The notes below the pieces were generated by a model, which saw only the letters and a list, made by a program, of their open reading frames with translations, did no database searches and was not told where the DNA came from. The position numbers and the translations under genes were made by a program. A stretch of DNA of 64,000 bases from the NCBI RefSeq assembly GCF_000092785.1, contig NC_014225.1, forward strand, positions 186,001 to 250,000, in the 5' to 3' direction. Below are positions 8,601-16,229 of this stretch, in pieces; positions within the stretch are counted from its first letter, which is position 1, and each line of letters opens with the position of its first letter. The DNA comes from Waddlia chondrophila WSU 86-1044 (GTDB lineage: Bacteria > Chlamydiota > Chlamydiia > Chlamydiales > Waddliaceae).

Positions 8601-10549
8601 GCGAAATCAAACCCGGAGGCGCCTCTCTTTGCTACGCCTACGATCATTTTGGCAGAGTGTCCGAGCTCTTTTCCTCCGACAGCACCATCCATTATCAATA
8701 CCGCTACGACCCCGTCGGCAACCTCATTTCCTCAGAAGACCTCGTCAACCAAACCCTGCTTGAAAGAGAGTATGACGAGAACAACAACATCACCAAAGAG
8801 CGCCTGCCCAACGGGTATGAAAGCCGCTTTGACTACGACAGCCAAAACAGGCTCACTAAAATCATCCTTCCCGATCTCTCCGAAGTGCACTACATCTGGA
8901 ATGCAGCCGATTTAATCGCCGTTAAGCGAGGAGATCAAGAGCATCGCTATACACTCGACTTAGCCGGCAACATCATCCAAGAAACCGGTTTTCACGGAGA
9001 GGTCGTTGACTACACCTACGATCCTAACCAGCGGATCGCCTCCATTGTCTCAAAAAACTTTAAGCAGCACCTCGCCTTTGACGCCGTCGGCAATCTTGTC
9101 GAAGACAACGAGGAAGCGTACACCTACGATTTCCTCTATCAGCTCACCTCCGATCAAAACACCCATTACAAGTACGATTCGCTGAACAACCGCCTAGAGA
9201 AAGACAGCCTCTCCTATTCGCACACCCCCCTGCAGCAGGTGGCCTTCGACGGGGAGTCTGAGTATGCCTACGATGGCGACGGCAACCGCATCGTCAAGGG
9301 AAGCACTTGCTATCAGTATGACGCTTTAAACCGTCTGATTGAAGCAGACGGCATCCGCTACAGCTACGACTCCTTCGGCCGTTTAATGAGCCGTAACAAC
9401 GAGTGCTTTTTTTACTACAAGAACTACGACCTCGGAAATCCCGATGCCTTAAGGTTGATCGGCAGGTCGACAATCGGGATCGAGACCTCTCAAGGACTTT
9501 TTTCCGCCCTTTGCGATTATCGGGGAAGTGTGTGCGTCATTTTGGATGAGGCGTTGAACAAAAGTGCAGAGTATCGCTACTCAGCTTTTGGCGAAACCGA
9601 AGCAACAGGAGATTTTCACTCTCCCTGGCAGTTTTATTCGCAGCGTGCAGATGCCGAGACAGGGTTTTTGCATTTTTACAAAAGAGTTTACGACCCTGCC
9701 ATCGGTCAATGGCTGACTCCCGATCCTCTAGGCTTTGCAGACGGCCCCAATCTCTATGCCTATGTGCACAGCAACCCCTTAAGGTTTTGCGATCCATACG
9801 GTTTATCGATGAAGGAATTTTTCAAGGGATTTGCAGCATCGGCAGCTCAAGTAGGGGCGGCGTGTGTGGCCAAGTGGGCAATTGTCGGGGCTGTAACATT
9901 TGCTTGTCCTCCGGCAGGAGCTGCCGTGTCGTCTGCAATGACGGCGTACTCAGTGGGGATGACAGCATACAGCGTAGGGAAATGTGCGTATGACAACTAC
10001 GATACGTTGCAGGAGATAGGAGACGCTGCACTCGCGGGCGACTTGGGACAGATTGCAGCATGGGGGATCGATGCGGTTTGCAGCATGTCTTACGAGCAGC
10101 TGGGAAGCTTGGCTTTCGATGCGGTGTCGATCGCAGCTCCTATGGCTCGGGTGAAAGGTGCGAAGGCTGTGGCAGATGCCAAGGCTGCATCTGTAGCGGA
10201 GAAAGTTGAGAAGGCAGCTAAGAGTACGCCGGTTGTTAATAAATTTAATAAAGTGGATGCTGTTATTCATGAAACCATGAGCAACAAGGGGAATATTGCC
10301 AGTAGGTTTAGGCTGTCTGTTGATGAAGCTTTGGATGCGGGGCAAAAATTTTTAGGTTCTGGATATAGAGAGATGGGGCAATCTGGTAGTGGTGTGTTTA
10401 GAAGTGCGGATGGATTGAGGCAATTTCGCATGGATACAAGCTCATTGTTAGGAAAGCATTCTCCAGGCTACCCTCATGTTTACTTAGAACTTTTTAAATA
10501 TGGCACAAGAGAACCGTATATTAACAACCATATTATTTTTTATGAATAG
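5630..10549 (+). CDS. Secreted Rhs/YD-repeat polymorphic toxin
   Basis: A 1639-residue protein beginning with a signal peptide (MKMRKLSFLLLLFLSTLYA). An N-terminal beta-rich region (~20-400) precedes a long run of YD repeats (YTYDxxNR-type, ~380-1340), then the Rhs core end: RVYDPAIGQWLTPDPLGF and DPYGLS near residue 1388. A hydrophobic, Ala/Gly-rich segment (~1402-1453) follows, then an Ala/Lys linker and a variable tip (~1529-1639) containing GSGYREMGQSGSGVFRSADG. Rhs proteins form beta-cocoons that enclose a C-terminal toxin. The tip's activity is not recognised. The core is GC-rich with C-ending codons, while the tip is AT-rich, as expected for tip exchange. The stop overlaps the next gene by 8 bases. 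A Sec signal is unlike T6SS-delivered Rhs proteins and closer to Tc/Wap-type export. Confidence 0.93.
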   Translation: MKMRKLSFLLLLFLSTLYASDNEIPGRLSADQQPQAVVAGCVNTVSGSFFFSETDLPAAGLGTLQLVRSYDSGNSGKGFFGKGMSHTFPTNLWIREKKDQIKAALSTSESSEIPYEGKAGGTFSIPFDFREESGYTGSINPLNRLEPHLGHIHISGGQGKWRARLSNGALRHFIHKKDRDNRLTLEELPNGQTFHYLYPSDSMSVFQKDADGSRLSSLFILNGDTKYASLDKQKYCTYHFDSRKRLKAVEAGHLPAQGYEYNRAGKLCKLWKGGSEQLKIEYFKTDKHHKGKVKNIQRPKKYGGHEKLYTFSYKKDQTIVTCPLGNAQIFNYHNRRITQFEDCAANRCWKYRYTPLADIRSLALFETSTNTCLHYISYTYDKNGNPLSKKTYGQITGNQDSAVAFPNQDQPHQETAFEYSEENRLTKEIKPNGTEIHYTYHPGTSLVQSKQIISQGVCQLREFYTYNSAGFTTEIIEDDGSGSEADDLTNATYRLKTVNTYEKLLPLSTSKLYQDPQTKEWILLSRKENHYDHLNRPIEQRTYDAGGSHAYSTHTEYDAHNNITSQINPLGELTLYTYDHLDRKTSEEHFGTGKITRFHYNRYNQLIKETEEHADGETLITTHTYDLAGNRKRTTDPYGNKTIFIYDQSSRLISTIDPSGNQETTTYDIFNHPIIATDKNGHQTHRSYNIFGQVLTTAHPDGTFTCNQYRLDSTLHIKTEADGSYTEYTYDYLDRVIKEEIFSPEGKSLAVSTKHYKGKNLIFEIDARGIKTTYTHDPAGRKTSMQRGSRLEEYSYDSLGRLYCTKTQDRIEIKEFDNLDRVIEERVEDRQKLLRKKTLAYDRFGNICLERQYTSLTEYSEIRTLYNSHNLIASTIDPQGNETTYHYLFDDQFTKIRIDPLGQEQWETFDWSGNCIRKEIRFFGNVYAGQRNHYDPVGNLIKQIHDIYIDTEKTGEYVIEWQYNEVGQVVKETEQNLKTTETFYALGKKTCEIKPGGASLCYAYDHFGRVSELFSSDSTIHYQYRYDPVGNLISSEDLVNQTLLEREYDENNNITKERLPNGYESRFDYDSQNRLTKIILPDLSEVHYIWNAADLIAVKRGDQEHRYTLDLAGNIIQETGFHGEVVDYTYDPNQRIASIVSKNFKQHLAFDAVGNLVEDNEEAYTYDFLYQLTSDQNTHYKYDSLNNRLEKDSLSYSHTPLQQVAFDGESEYAYDGDGNRIVKGSTCYQYDALNRLIEADGIRYSYDSFGRLMSRNNECFFYYKNYDLGNPDALRLIGRSTIGIETSQGLFSALCDYRGSVCVILDEALNKSAEYRYSAFGETEATGDFHSPWQFYSQRADAETGFLHFYKRVYDPAIGQWLTPDPLGFADGPNLYAYVHSNPLRFCDPYGLSMKEFFKGFAASAAQVGAACVAKWAIVGAVTFACPPAGAAVSSAMTAYSVGMTAYSVGKCAYDNYDTLQEIGDAALAGDLGQIAAWGIDAVCSMSYEQLGSLAFDAVSIAAPMARVKGAKAVADAKAASVAEKVEKAAKSTPVVNKFNKVDAVIHETMSNKGNIASRFRLSVDEALDAGQKFLGSGYREMGQSGSGVFRSADGLRQFRMDTSSLLGKHSPGYPHVYLELFKYGTREPYINNHIIFYE

Positions 10550-10775
10550 AGAGATTAAACTAGATCAAACGGGTAAAATCCTTTCAGGAAAGTCAAAAGG
10601 TTGGTTTCTTCGAGTAGAAGAAACTGATAAAAACTCTGGAAATTTTTTAATATTAGTTTCTAAGGATAGCAAATTTTCAAGATATGCTGAAGGATATGAT
10701 TACTGGGCAGAAAACTTTGACGAGCTCCAAGAAATTTTCAAAGAGACGAGTTGGATTGTATCATGGAAAATTTGA
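10542..10775 (+). CDS. Putative immunity protein for the Rhs tip (copy 1)
   Basis: A 77-residue protein; the ATG at 10542 overlaps the Rhs stop codon, which suggests translational coupling. No family is recognised by name. It is clearly paralogous to the gene at 14523-14765: both share GW(F/Y)xR, NSGxxLI, a W-x-ENF core and a C-terminal FKE(T/S)SWxxxW. Both follow nearly identical toxin tips. Position directly after a polymorphic toxin, small size and acidic, soluble composition support an immunity role; no biochemical function is claimed. An upstream ATG at 10500 would extend it 14 residues into the toxin gene and is less likely. Confidence 0.7.
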   Translation: MNREIKLDQTGKILSGKSKGWFLRVEETDKNSGNFLILVSKDSKFSRYAEGYDYWAENFDELQEIFKETSWIVSWKI

Positions 10776-11020
10776 AAGAGGATTGAGACGAGCTGGAAGG
10801 GTTTTGGATAAACACGGGAATAGGTCTGGAAGTGTTTTTCCTAGAGTTTTTGGTAATTATGAAGACTTGATTGCTGATATTAGGATATGACAATCAATTA
10901 GCAGCTCTTCCTAACTCAAGAAGAAGGTTATGATAACATGAAACTCGTCATTTATCCTCCAGTTAATAGCGAAATCTGGGAGTTTTCTCTCAAAGAATTT
11001 AAGCAGGTTATCCATACTAT
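10776..11020 (+). pseudogene. Remnants of a displaced toxin tip and an immunity-like start
   Basis: No intact gene. After the immunity gene, one frame reads a tail-like stretch ending at a TGA at about 10888-10890 (LDKHGNRSGSVFPRVFGNYE), resembling the end of a polymorphic toxin domain. From 10938 a second frame begins MKLVIYPPVNSEIWEF and stops at a TAG (11021-11023) where the palindromic element starts. Order (toxin end, then small ORF start) mimics the intact cassettes, so this looks like a decayed cassette cut by the element. This is inference; the segments are too short for firm family calls. Confidence 0.4.
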
Positions 11021-11189
11021 TTAGAGCGTGTAGGCAATTTAAATGAGAACATCTTGCGCCATCTTTTTTCCATAGAGAATGCTTTCAGACTCAGCAACTG
11101 ATACCAGTTTACTTCGTCTTCCAAGCAATTCTCCTAGAGAAAAATCTACCGCAATCTGCATCTCATTTAAATTGCCTACACGCTCTTAA
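11021..11189. mobile_element. MITE-like element with 26-bp perfect inverted repeats
   Basis: The sequence at 11023-11048 (begins AGAGCGTGTAGGCAATTTAA) is repeated as an exact reverse complement at 11161-11186, enclosing 112 bases without an ORF. The whole unit is about 165 bp and lies in the Rhs cassette array, at the point where a small ORF ends. Perfect arms with a non-coding centre suggest a non-autonomous transposable element, although a strong hairpin is possible. Related single arms occur at 42245 and, more weakly, at 63018. No transposase with matching ends is visible in the window. Confidence 0.65.
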
Positions 11190-12202
11190 GCAAAGGTTGT
11201 GAGAATTAAGGAAATTACCTGAAGAATGAATTGGAATGTCATGATTAAATTGAGCACTCCCCCTGGCAGTTTTATTCGCAGCGCGCAGACAGCAAGACAG
11301 GATTTTTGCGCTTTTACAAAAGGGTTTATGACCCTGCAATTGGTCAATGGCTGACTCCCGATCCTCTAGGCTTTGCAGACGGCCCCAATCTCTATGCCTA
11401 TGTGCACAGCAACCCCTTAAGGTTTTGCGATCCGTACGGTTTGTCGATGAAGGAATTTTTCAAGGGGTTTGCAGCATCGGCAGCTCAAGTAGGGGCGGCG
11501 TGTGTGGCCAAGTGGGCAGTTGTCGGGGCAGTGTCATTTTTTTGTCCTCCGTTAGGGGCTGCCGTGTCGTCTGCAATGACAGCGTACTCGGTGGGGATGA
11601 CGGCATACAGCGTAGGGAAATGTGCGTATGACAACTACGATACGTTGCAGGAGATAGGAGACGCTGCACTCGCAGGCGATCTAGGACAGATTGCAGCATG
11701 GGGGATCGATGCGGTTTGCAGCATGTCTTACGAGCAGCTGGGAAGCTTGGCTTTTGATGCCGTGTCGATAGCAGCTCCTATGGCTCGGGTGAAAGGTGCG
11801 AAGGCTGTGGCAGATGCCAAGGCTGCATCTGTAGCAGCGAGTGCTGAGAAGGCAGCTAAGAAAAAATGTGGAGCTACTCAATACAATGCTTTAAGCTCAA
11901 AAGCCGGAGCCAATTTACAAAGACATCTGAGGTATTGTGAAGAATACGGTATGTCAAACGTAAAATATCTTGAAAATGGTCGAATAAGATATTATGGCGA
12001 TTTGAAACTAGCAAGGACTCCAGGGGAAATGATTGGTCAAAGATATGTTCATGAATTTAATCCTGATATGGGAAGTTCTCGAGGTTGGTTTGAGACCTTG
12101 GATGTTAATTTAAATATACGTCAGGTTAGGCCTCAATTGTATTCAAATATAAAAATTCATTATATGTTTGATGAATGTGGGAATTTAGAGAATATTTGGT
12201 GA
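11190..12202 (+). pseudogene. Displaced Rhs cassette 2: core fragment plus distinct toxin tip
   Basis: Homology to the main Rhs gene starts abruptly at ~11256 (matching 9617 onward) without a signal peptide or YD repeats. The frame is open to 12202; the usable start would be a TTG at 11306 (298 codons). It repeats the PDPLGF...DPYGLS core end and the hydrophobic segment, then switches after the Ala-rich linker (~11840) to a tip unlike copy 1, with RYYGDLKLARTPGEM, RYVHEFNPDMGSSRGW and NLNIRQVRP. That pattern resembles nuclease-like tips seen in other polymorphic toxins, but the activity is not established. Likely a silent tip available for recombination into the full-length gene. Bases 11190-11255 hold nothing recognisable. 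Confidence 0.7.
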
Positions 12203-12203
12203 T

Positions 12204-12473
12204 ATGAAGCTTAATGAATATTTGCTAAAAGAGAAATTTTTAGAAATACTTAATGAAAGTATTACCTTTGAAGAAGGGGCTTTTTGGGCATCTGAAATGA
12301 TGGCAAAAAATGAAATTGGGGAATTGGAATATGATTCTAGCGATGATATATCAAAATTATTTTCGGCATTAACTTTTTTAGCAGGGCTTAGTACTGAAAT
12401 TTCTCCAAGAACTTACCTTTATACAATAGAAGATGTAAAAATTGAATATGATCAATTATTTAGTCGCTCCTGA
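12204..12473 (+). CDS. Putative immunity protein of cassette 2
   Basis: An 89-residue acidic protein whose ATG lies one base after the stop of the cassette 2 tip. The sequence (MKLNEYLLKEKF..., then GAFWASEMMAK and an internal YTIEDVKIEYDQLF) has the helical, acidic character of small immunity proteins but no named family is recognised here. It is unrelated to the immunity pair at 10542 and 14523, as expected because its toxin tip also differs. Its stop is followed directly by a fragment of Rhs core, so the gene is sealed inside the array. Confidence 0.65.
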   Translation: MKLNEYLLKEKFLEILNESITFEEGAFWASEMMAKNEIGELEYDSSDDISKLFSALTFLAGLSTEISPRTYLYTIEDVKIEYDQLFSRS

Positions 12474-13128
12474 AAAAGTCCTGCCTATGACCGCTTTGGC
12501 AACATATACGCCAGCCAGCACAACTACTATGACCCCGTCGGCAACTGCATCAAGCAGATCCACGACATTTACATCGATTCCGAGAAAACCGGCGAATACG
12601 TCATCGAGTGGCAATACAATGAAGTCGGACAGGTCGTCAAAGAAACCGAGCAGAACCTAAAAACCACCGAGACCTACTACTTCCTTGGGAAAAAAACATG
12701 TGAAATCAAGCCCGGAGGCGTCTCTCTTTGCTACAGCTACGATCATTTCGGCAGAGTGTCCGAGCTCTTTTCCTCCGACAGCACCGTCCATTATCAATAC
12801 CGCTACGACCCCGTCGGCAACCTCATTTCCTCAGAAGACCTCGTCAACCAAACCCTGCTTGAAAGAGAGTATGACGAGAACAACAACATCACCAAAGAGC
12901 GTCTGCCCAACGGGTATGAAAGTCACTTTGACTACGACAGCCAAAACAGGCGGACTAACTATTAATGAAATAATGTTTGGGTCTAATCCTATAATGGATC
13001 CTTGCGGGATACCTGGAGCGCTACGATGGGATACGCCTGGTTCATTTAGAAATAAAATAGGAACGTGGGAGCTTGTATTGCATCCGGAAGAAAAAATTAT
13101 TTATCATTATAATTTTGTGAGTGATTAA
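12474..13128 (+). pseudogene. Displaced Rhs cassette 3: internal core fragment joined to a toxin tail
   Basis: From 12477 the sequence reads in frame as YD-repeat core. Its start fits a join of two places in the main gene: a stretch matching ~8150 continues into a stretch matching ~8400-8860. The core frame ends in TAA at 12963-12965. The neighbouring frame then carries an unrelated tail to 13126-13128 (GIPGALRWDTPGSFRNKIG, then GTWELVLHPEEKIIYHYNFV), which looks like the end of a toxin domain. The junction near 12955 is out of frame, so no single product is made. It is a rearranged, non-functional cassette still linked to an intact immunity candidate. Confidence 0.65.
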
Positions 13129-13129
13129 T

Positions 13130-13582
13130 ATGGAGTTTGAGATTTTATATAAAAAAACAAATAAAAAATTCGATTTAATATATCGTTTAGATGAGTATTC
13201 ATTTGATGTTGAACCTAATCAAGAACCAGGAACGTATTCTTTGATGATAAACGATTTGTTTCTTGAATTAGATGAGGAAAAAAAAATAATGTATGTCTGG
13301 GGCTTATGTCCTTTAGAAAAGGTAAAAATTATTCGATTATGTCCTAAGAAAATTCAAAATTATTGTTTACGAGTGATGAATTGCGAAAATCTTAACGCGG
13401 GTATTCCTTACAAAATTAATAATGCTGGCAGATGGGACGTAAGTCTGAATTCGGAGAAAGGTTGGGTATGTATTGGCAATCCTGGCGATAATGTATCGTT
13501 CATTCAATTCGCTCCGGGATCAGTTTTAGCATTAGAGAAGGAGAAAATAGTAGCTTTATGGTTATTGCCGAGGCTCTATTAA
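13130..13582 (+). CDS. Putative immunity protein of cassette 3
   Basis: A 150-residue protein; the ATG at 13130 comes one base after the cassette 3 tail stop (a GTG at 13121 in frame is less likely because it overlaps the tail). It starts MEFEILYKKTNKKFDLIYRL and includes LFLELDEEKKIMYVWGLCPL and GRWDVSLNSEKGW. No family is recognised by name. Small size, lack of signal or membrane segments and position behind a toxin tail support an immunity role. The base composition is AT-rich like the other tips and immunity genes, in contrast with the GC-rich Rhs core. Confidence 0.6.
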   Translation: MEFEILYKKTNKKFDLIYRLDEYSFDVEPNQEPGTYSLMINDLFLELDEEKKIMYVWGLCPLEKVKIIRLCPKKIQNYCLRVMNCENLNAGIPYKINNAGRWDVSLNSEKGWVCIGNPGDNVSFIQFAPGSVLALEKEKIVALWLLPRLY

Positions 13583-13639
13583 GTTGAATGGCAAGGAAAT
13601 ACTTCCGATGGCAACAGTAGGTGTCGAATAAGGAGCAAA

Positions 13640-14509
13640 ACAGGGTTTTTGCATTTTTACAAAAGGGTTTACGACCCTGCCATCGGTCAATGGCTGACTC
13701 CCGATCCTCTAGGCTTTGCAGACGGCCCCAATCTCTATGTCTATGTAGCACAGTAACCCCTTAAGGTTTTGCGATCCGTACGGTTTGTCGATGAAGGAAT
13801 TTTTCAAGGGGTTTACAGCATCGGCAGCTCAAGTAGGGGCAGCGTGTGTGGCCAAGTAGGCGGTTGTCGGGGCAGTGTCATTTTTTTGTCCTCCGTTAGG
13901 GGCTGCCGTGTCGTCTGCAATGACGGCGTACTCGGTGGGGATGACGGCATACAGCGTAGAGAACTGTGCGTATGACAACTACGATACGTTGAAGGAGATA
14001 GGAGACGTTGCATTCGCGGGCGATCTAGGGCAGATTGCAGCATGTCTTACGAGCAGCTGGGAAGCTTGGCTTTCGATGCCGTGTCGATCGCAGCTCCTGT
14101 AGCCAGGGCAAAAGGTGCGAAGGCTGTGGCAGATGCCAAGGCTGCATCTGTAGCGGAGAAAGTTGAAAAGGCAGCTAAGAGTACGCCGGTTGTTAATAAA
14201 TTTAATAAAGTGGATGCTGTTATTCACGAAACCATGAGCAACAAGGGGAATATTGCCAGTAGGTTTAGGCTGTCTGTTGATGAAGCTTTGGATGCGGGGC
14301 AAAAATTTTTAGGTTCTGGATATAGAGAGATGGGGCAATCTGGTAGTGGTGTGTTTAGAAGTGCGAATGGATTGAGGCAATTTCGCATGGATAAAAGCTC
14401 ATTGTTAGGAAGTCATAATCCATACCTACCCCACGTGCATTTTGAAACTTTCAAATTTTCTACCGATAAAAGATTTTATACAAATAACCATGTACCTTTT
14501 TATGATTAA
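13640..14509 (+). pseudogene. Displaced Rhs cassette 4: broken core fragment with intact-looking toxin tip
   Basis: Homology to the main Rhs gene begins at 13640 (matching 9659). Compared with copies 1 and 2 it has an inserted A near 13746 that shifts the frame, a stop made from TGG to TAG near 13857, and a 25-bp deletion at ~14043 between two copies of GCAGCATG. Downstream of the deletion the frame is open again (14042-14509, 155 codons) and encodes a tip almost identical to that of the main gene up to FRMDKSSLLG, after which the last ~35 residues differ. It is probably a donor tip, since the upstream part cannot be translated as one protein. Confidence 0.75.
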
Positions 14510-14522
14510 ATGAGAATTTTTA

Positions 14523-14765
14523 GTGAATATTAAAATAAATAGAATAGGACTAATTAAAGAAGGGTTGGATAAAGGGTGGTATGTGCGCATATTAGATGAT
14601 TTTGAAAACTCCGGAGGATATTTGATAGTCATATTCAATTCTCTTGATTCTAGAAATAAAAAGTTTCAGACGTTTGATAGTTGGGTAGAAAATTTTGAAG
14701 ATTTATGTGAATATTTTAAAGAGTCATCCTGGGATATCCAATGGTATAATGATAGTTCATCTTGA
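14523..14765 (+). CDS. Putative immunity protein for the cassette 4 tip (copy 2)
   Basis: An 80-residue protein starting at a GTG, 13 bases after the tip's stop. It aligns over its whole length with the immunity candidate at 10542 (shared GWxxR, NSGGYLIV, DSWVENFEDL, FKESSW) but has diverged by roughly half of its residues. In contrast the two cognate tips are nearly identical except at their ends. This fits an immunity protein tracking a changed recognition surface on the toxin. Function is inferred from position and paralogy only. Confidence 0.65.
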   Translation: MNIKINRIGLIKEGLDKGWYVRILDDFENSGGYLIVIFNSLDSRNKKFQTFDSWVENFEDLCEYFKESSWDIQWYNDSSS

Positions 14766-15110
14766 ATGCCGGAAGGATTTCCAAAAACTATGTTTAAACC
14801 GGATTTAACGCGAATACAGCCAAAATATTCGACACCACTGGATCATAAGTATTCATAACTATCGGGTTTGTGGTCTTTTTCAAGGAGATGATTATTTTAC
14901 TTGGGGAAAAGATGGTAGCAGTCCTTCCTTTGATATTTGTCTTTGCTGTGGTGCTGAGTTTGGTTTCGATGATTGTTTTCGAGAAGCTATTAAAGAATTT
15001 AGAGAGGAGTGGTTAAAAAATGGAGGACGTTGGTGTTTTCCTAAATTTAAACCTGATAATTGGTCTTTAGAAGATCAACTTAAAAATATCCCTGATGAGT
15101 TCAAGTAATC
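14766..15110 (+). pseudogene. Orphan immunity-like remnant with CxxC motif, 5' end lost
   Basis: The frame ending in TAA at 15106-15108 is open from 14809 but has no usable start codon. It reads YRVCGLFQGDDYFTWGKDG, then FDICLCCGAEFGFDD, FREEWLKNGGRWCFP and NWSLEDQLKNI. This matches a widespread small-protein family with a CPCCG-EFGYDD signature and a YRxxWLxxGxxWF...NWxLxxQL tail, which is often found behind polymorphic toxins; the family's N-terminal start is missing here. A separate 31-codon ORF (14766-14861, MPEGFPKTMFKP) overlaps it and may be the end of a toxin remnant. Call: decayed cassette; confidence in family resemblance is moderate. Confidence 0.5.
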
Positions 15111-15186
15111 GCATATACTGCTCCCCGTTAAGACATAAAAGGAGCTAAGAGAGTAAAATAACTATCTAAACTATAGGGTTTTACTC

Positions 15187-15465
15187 ATGAAACGAAGAAA
15201 ATGGACTCCTGAATTAAAAACAAAAATTATATTGGAAGGATTAAGGGGTCGTCCCCTTGCCGAAATTTGCACTGAATACGAAATAAGTCAGGCTCAGTTC
15301 TACCAATGGAAGGACTGTTTTCTAAACAATGCGAGCCGAGCGTTTGAAAAAGGAAAATCAGACCAAAAGGAAGCACGTCTTCAGAAGCAAAACAATCGTT
15401 TGAAACAAGTGGTTGCAGATCTTACTCTCGAGTTAAAAAAAAACGACGAGGAGTGGTATCTGTGA
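15187..15465 (+). CDS. IS3-family transposase, OrfA (helix-turn-helix)
   Basis: A 92-residue protein beginning MKRRKWTPELKTKIILEGL, with the LAEICTEYEISQAQFYQWKD helix-turn-helix typical of IS3-group OrfA proteins, followed by a Lys/Gln-rich coiled coil (KQNNRLKQVVADLTLELKK) that resembles the leucine zipper of these proteins. OrfA binds the IS ends. It overlaps OrfB by 13 bases with an A-rich stretch (AAAAAAAA near 15436) that could support a -1 frameshift. The element closes the right side of the Rhs cassette array. Confidence 0.88.
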   Translation: MKRRKWTPELKTKIILEGLRGRPLAEICTEYEISQAQFYQWKDCFLNNASRAFEKGKSDQKEARLQKQNNRLKQVVADLTLELKKNDEEWYL

Positions 15466-16223
15466 AGAGAAAACGTCCTGAGATAAGAAGAAAAATCGAT
15501 GATGTCCTCGCCGAAAGAATTGCTCAGATAAAAATGGAGCACCCCTTTTGGGGTTACAGGCGAGTATGGGCAAGTTTGCGTTATAGAGATGGAATACCGT
15601 GCAATTTGAAACGCATTTATCGAATTATGAAAGAGCGAAATCTTCTTTGCGCCAAAAAAATGAGGCCTAAAACTGCTGATAGACATCATCGACCGAAGCC
15701 CAAGGCGGAAAAACCTAATCAGATATGGGGAACAGACATGACAAAAGTTTTTGTCGAAGGCGATGGCTGGACTTACATAACAGTTGTACTTGACTGGTAC
15801 ACGAAAAAAATTGTGGGGTTGAAGTCTGGAAGGCGCTCTAAGTCAATAGACTGGCTAGAAGCATTAGACCGGGCGCTTAACACGCAATTTCCAGAAGGGG
15901 CCCGTGGCAAAGGACTAAAACTTGTCTCAGATAACGGATGTCAGCCCACTTCAGAGGCTTATATGCGTTACTGCTCAAAAGTAGATGTAGAGCAAATTTA
16001 CACAAGCTACAACAATCCAAAGGGAAATGCAGAGACCGAGCGATTCATGCGCACCATGAAAGAGGAGCTTTTATGGCTAAAAGAATGGAGGTCTTCAGAA
16101 GAACTCTCAAAAGAATTGCAAAGTTGGGTTCTGAAATACAATTCCGATTACCTGCACTCTACTTTGAAATACCGATCTCCAAATGAAATGGAAAAACATT
16201 ATTATAAATGTGAGGCTGCTTAA
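15453..16223 (+). CDS. IS3-family transposase, OrfB (DDE integrase core)
   Basis: A 256-residue product from GTG 15453. It shows the IS3 OrfB N-terminal HTH_21 region (FWGYRRVWASLRYRDGI), then the rve core with catalytic Asp in WGTDMTKV (~93), Asp in VSDNG (~159) and Glu in NAETERFMR 35 residues later, a classical D-D-35-E set. The C-terminus ends in LHSTLKYRSPNEME, also typical. All catalytic residues are present, so the element may be active. It may be made as an OrfAB fusion by frameshifting. Clear terminal inverted repeats could not be assigned. Confidence 0.9.
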   Translation: MVSVKRKRPEIRRKIDDVLAERIAQIKMEHPFWGYRRVWASLRYRDGIPCNLKRIYRIMKERNLLCAKKMRPKTADRHHRPKPKAEKPNQIWGTDMTKVFVEGDGWTYITVVLDWYTKKIVGLKSGRRSKSIDWLEALDRALNTQFPEGARGKGLKLVSDNGCQPTSEAYMRYCSKVDVEQIYTSYNNPKGNAETERFMRTMKEELLWLKEWRSSEELSKELQSWVLKYNSDYLHSTLKYRSPNEMEKHYYKCEAA

Positions 16224-16229
16224 TGCGAG

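Noticed and set aside
9709-13975. Repeated MADSRSSRLCRR-type frames in the Rhs fragments
   Set aside because: They are the +1 frame of the Rhs core end repeated in each copy, not independent genes.
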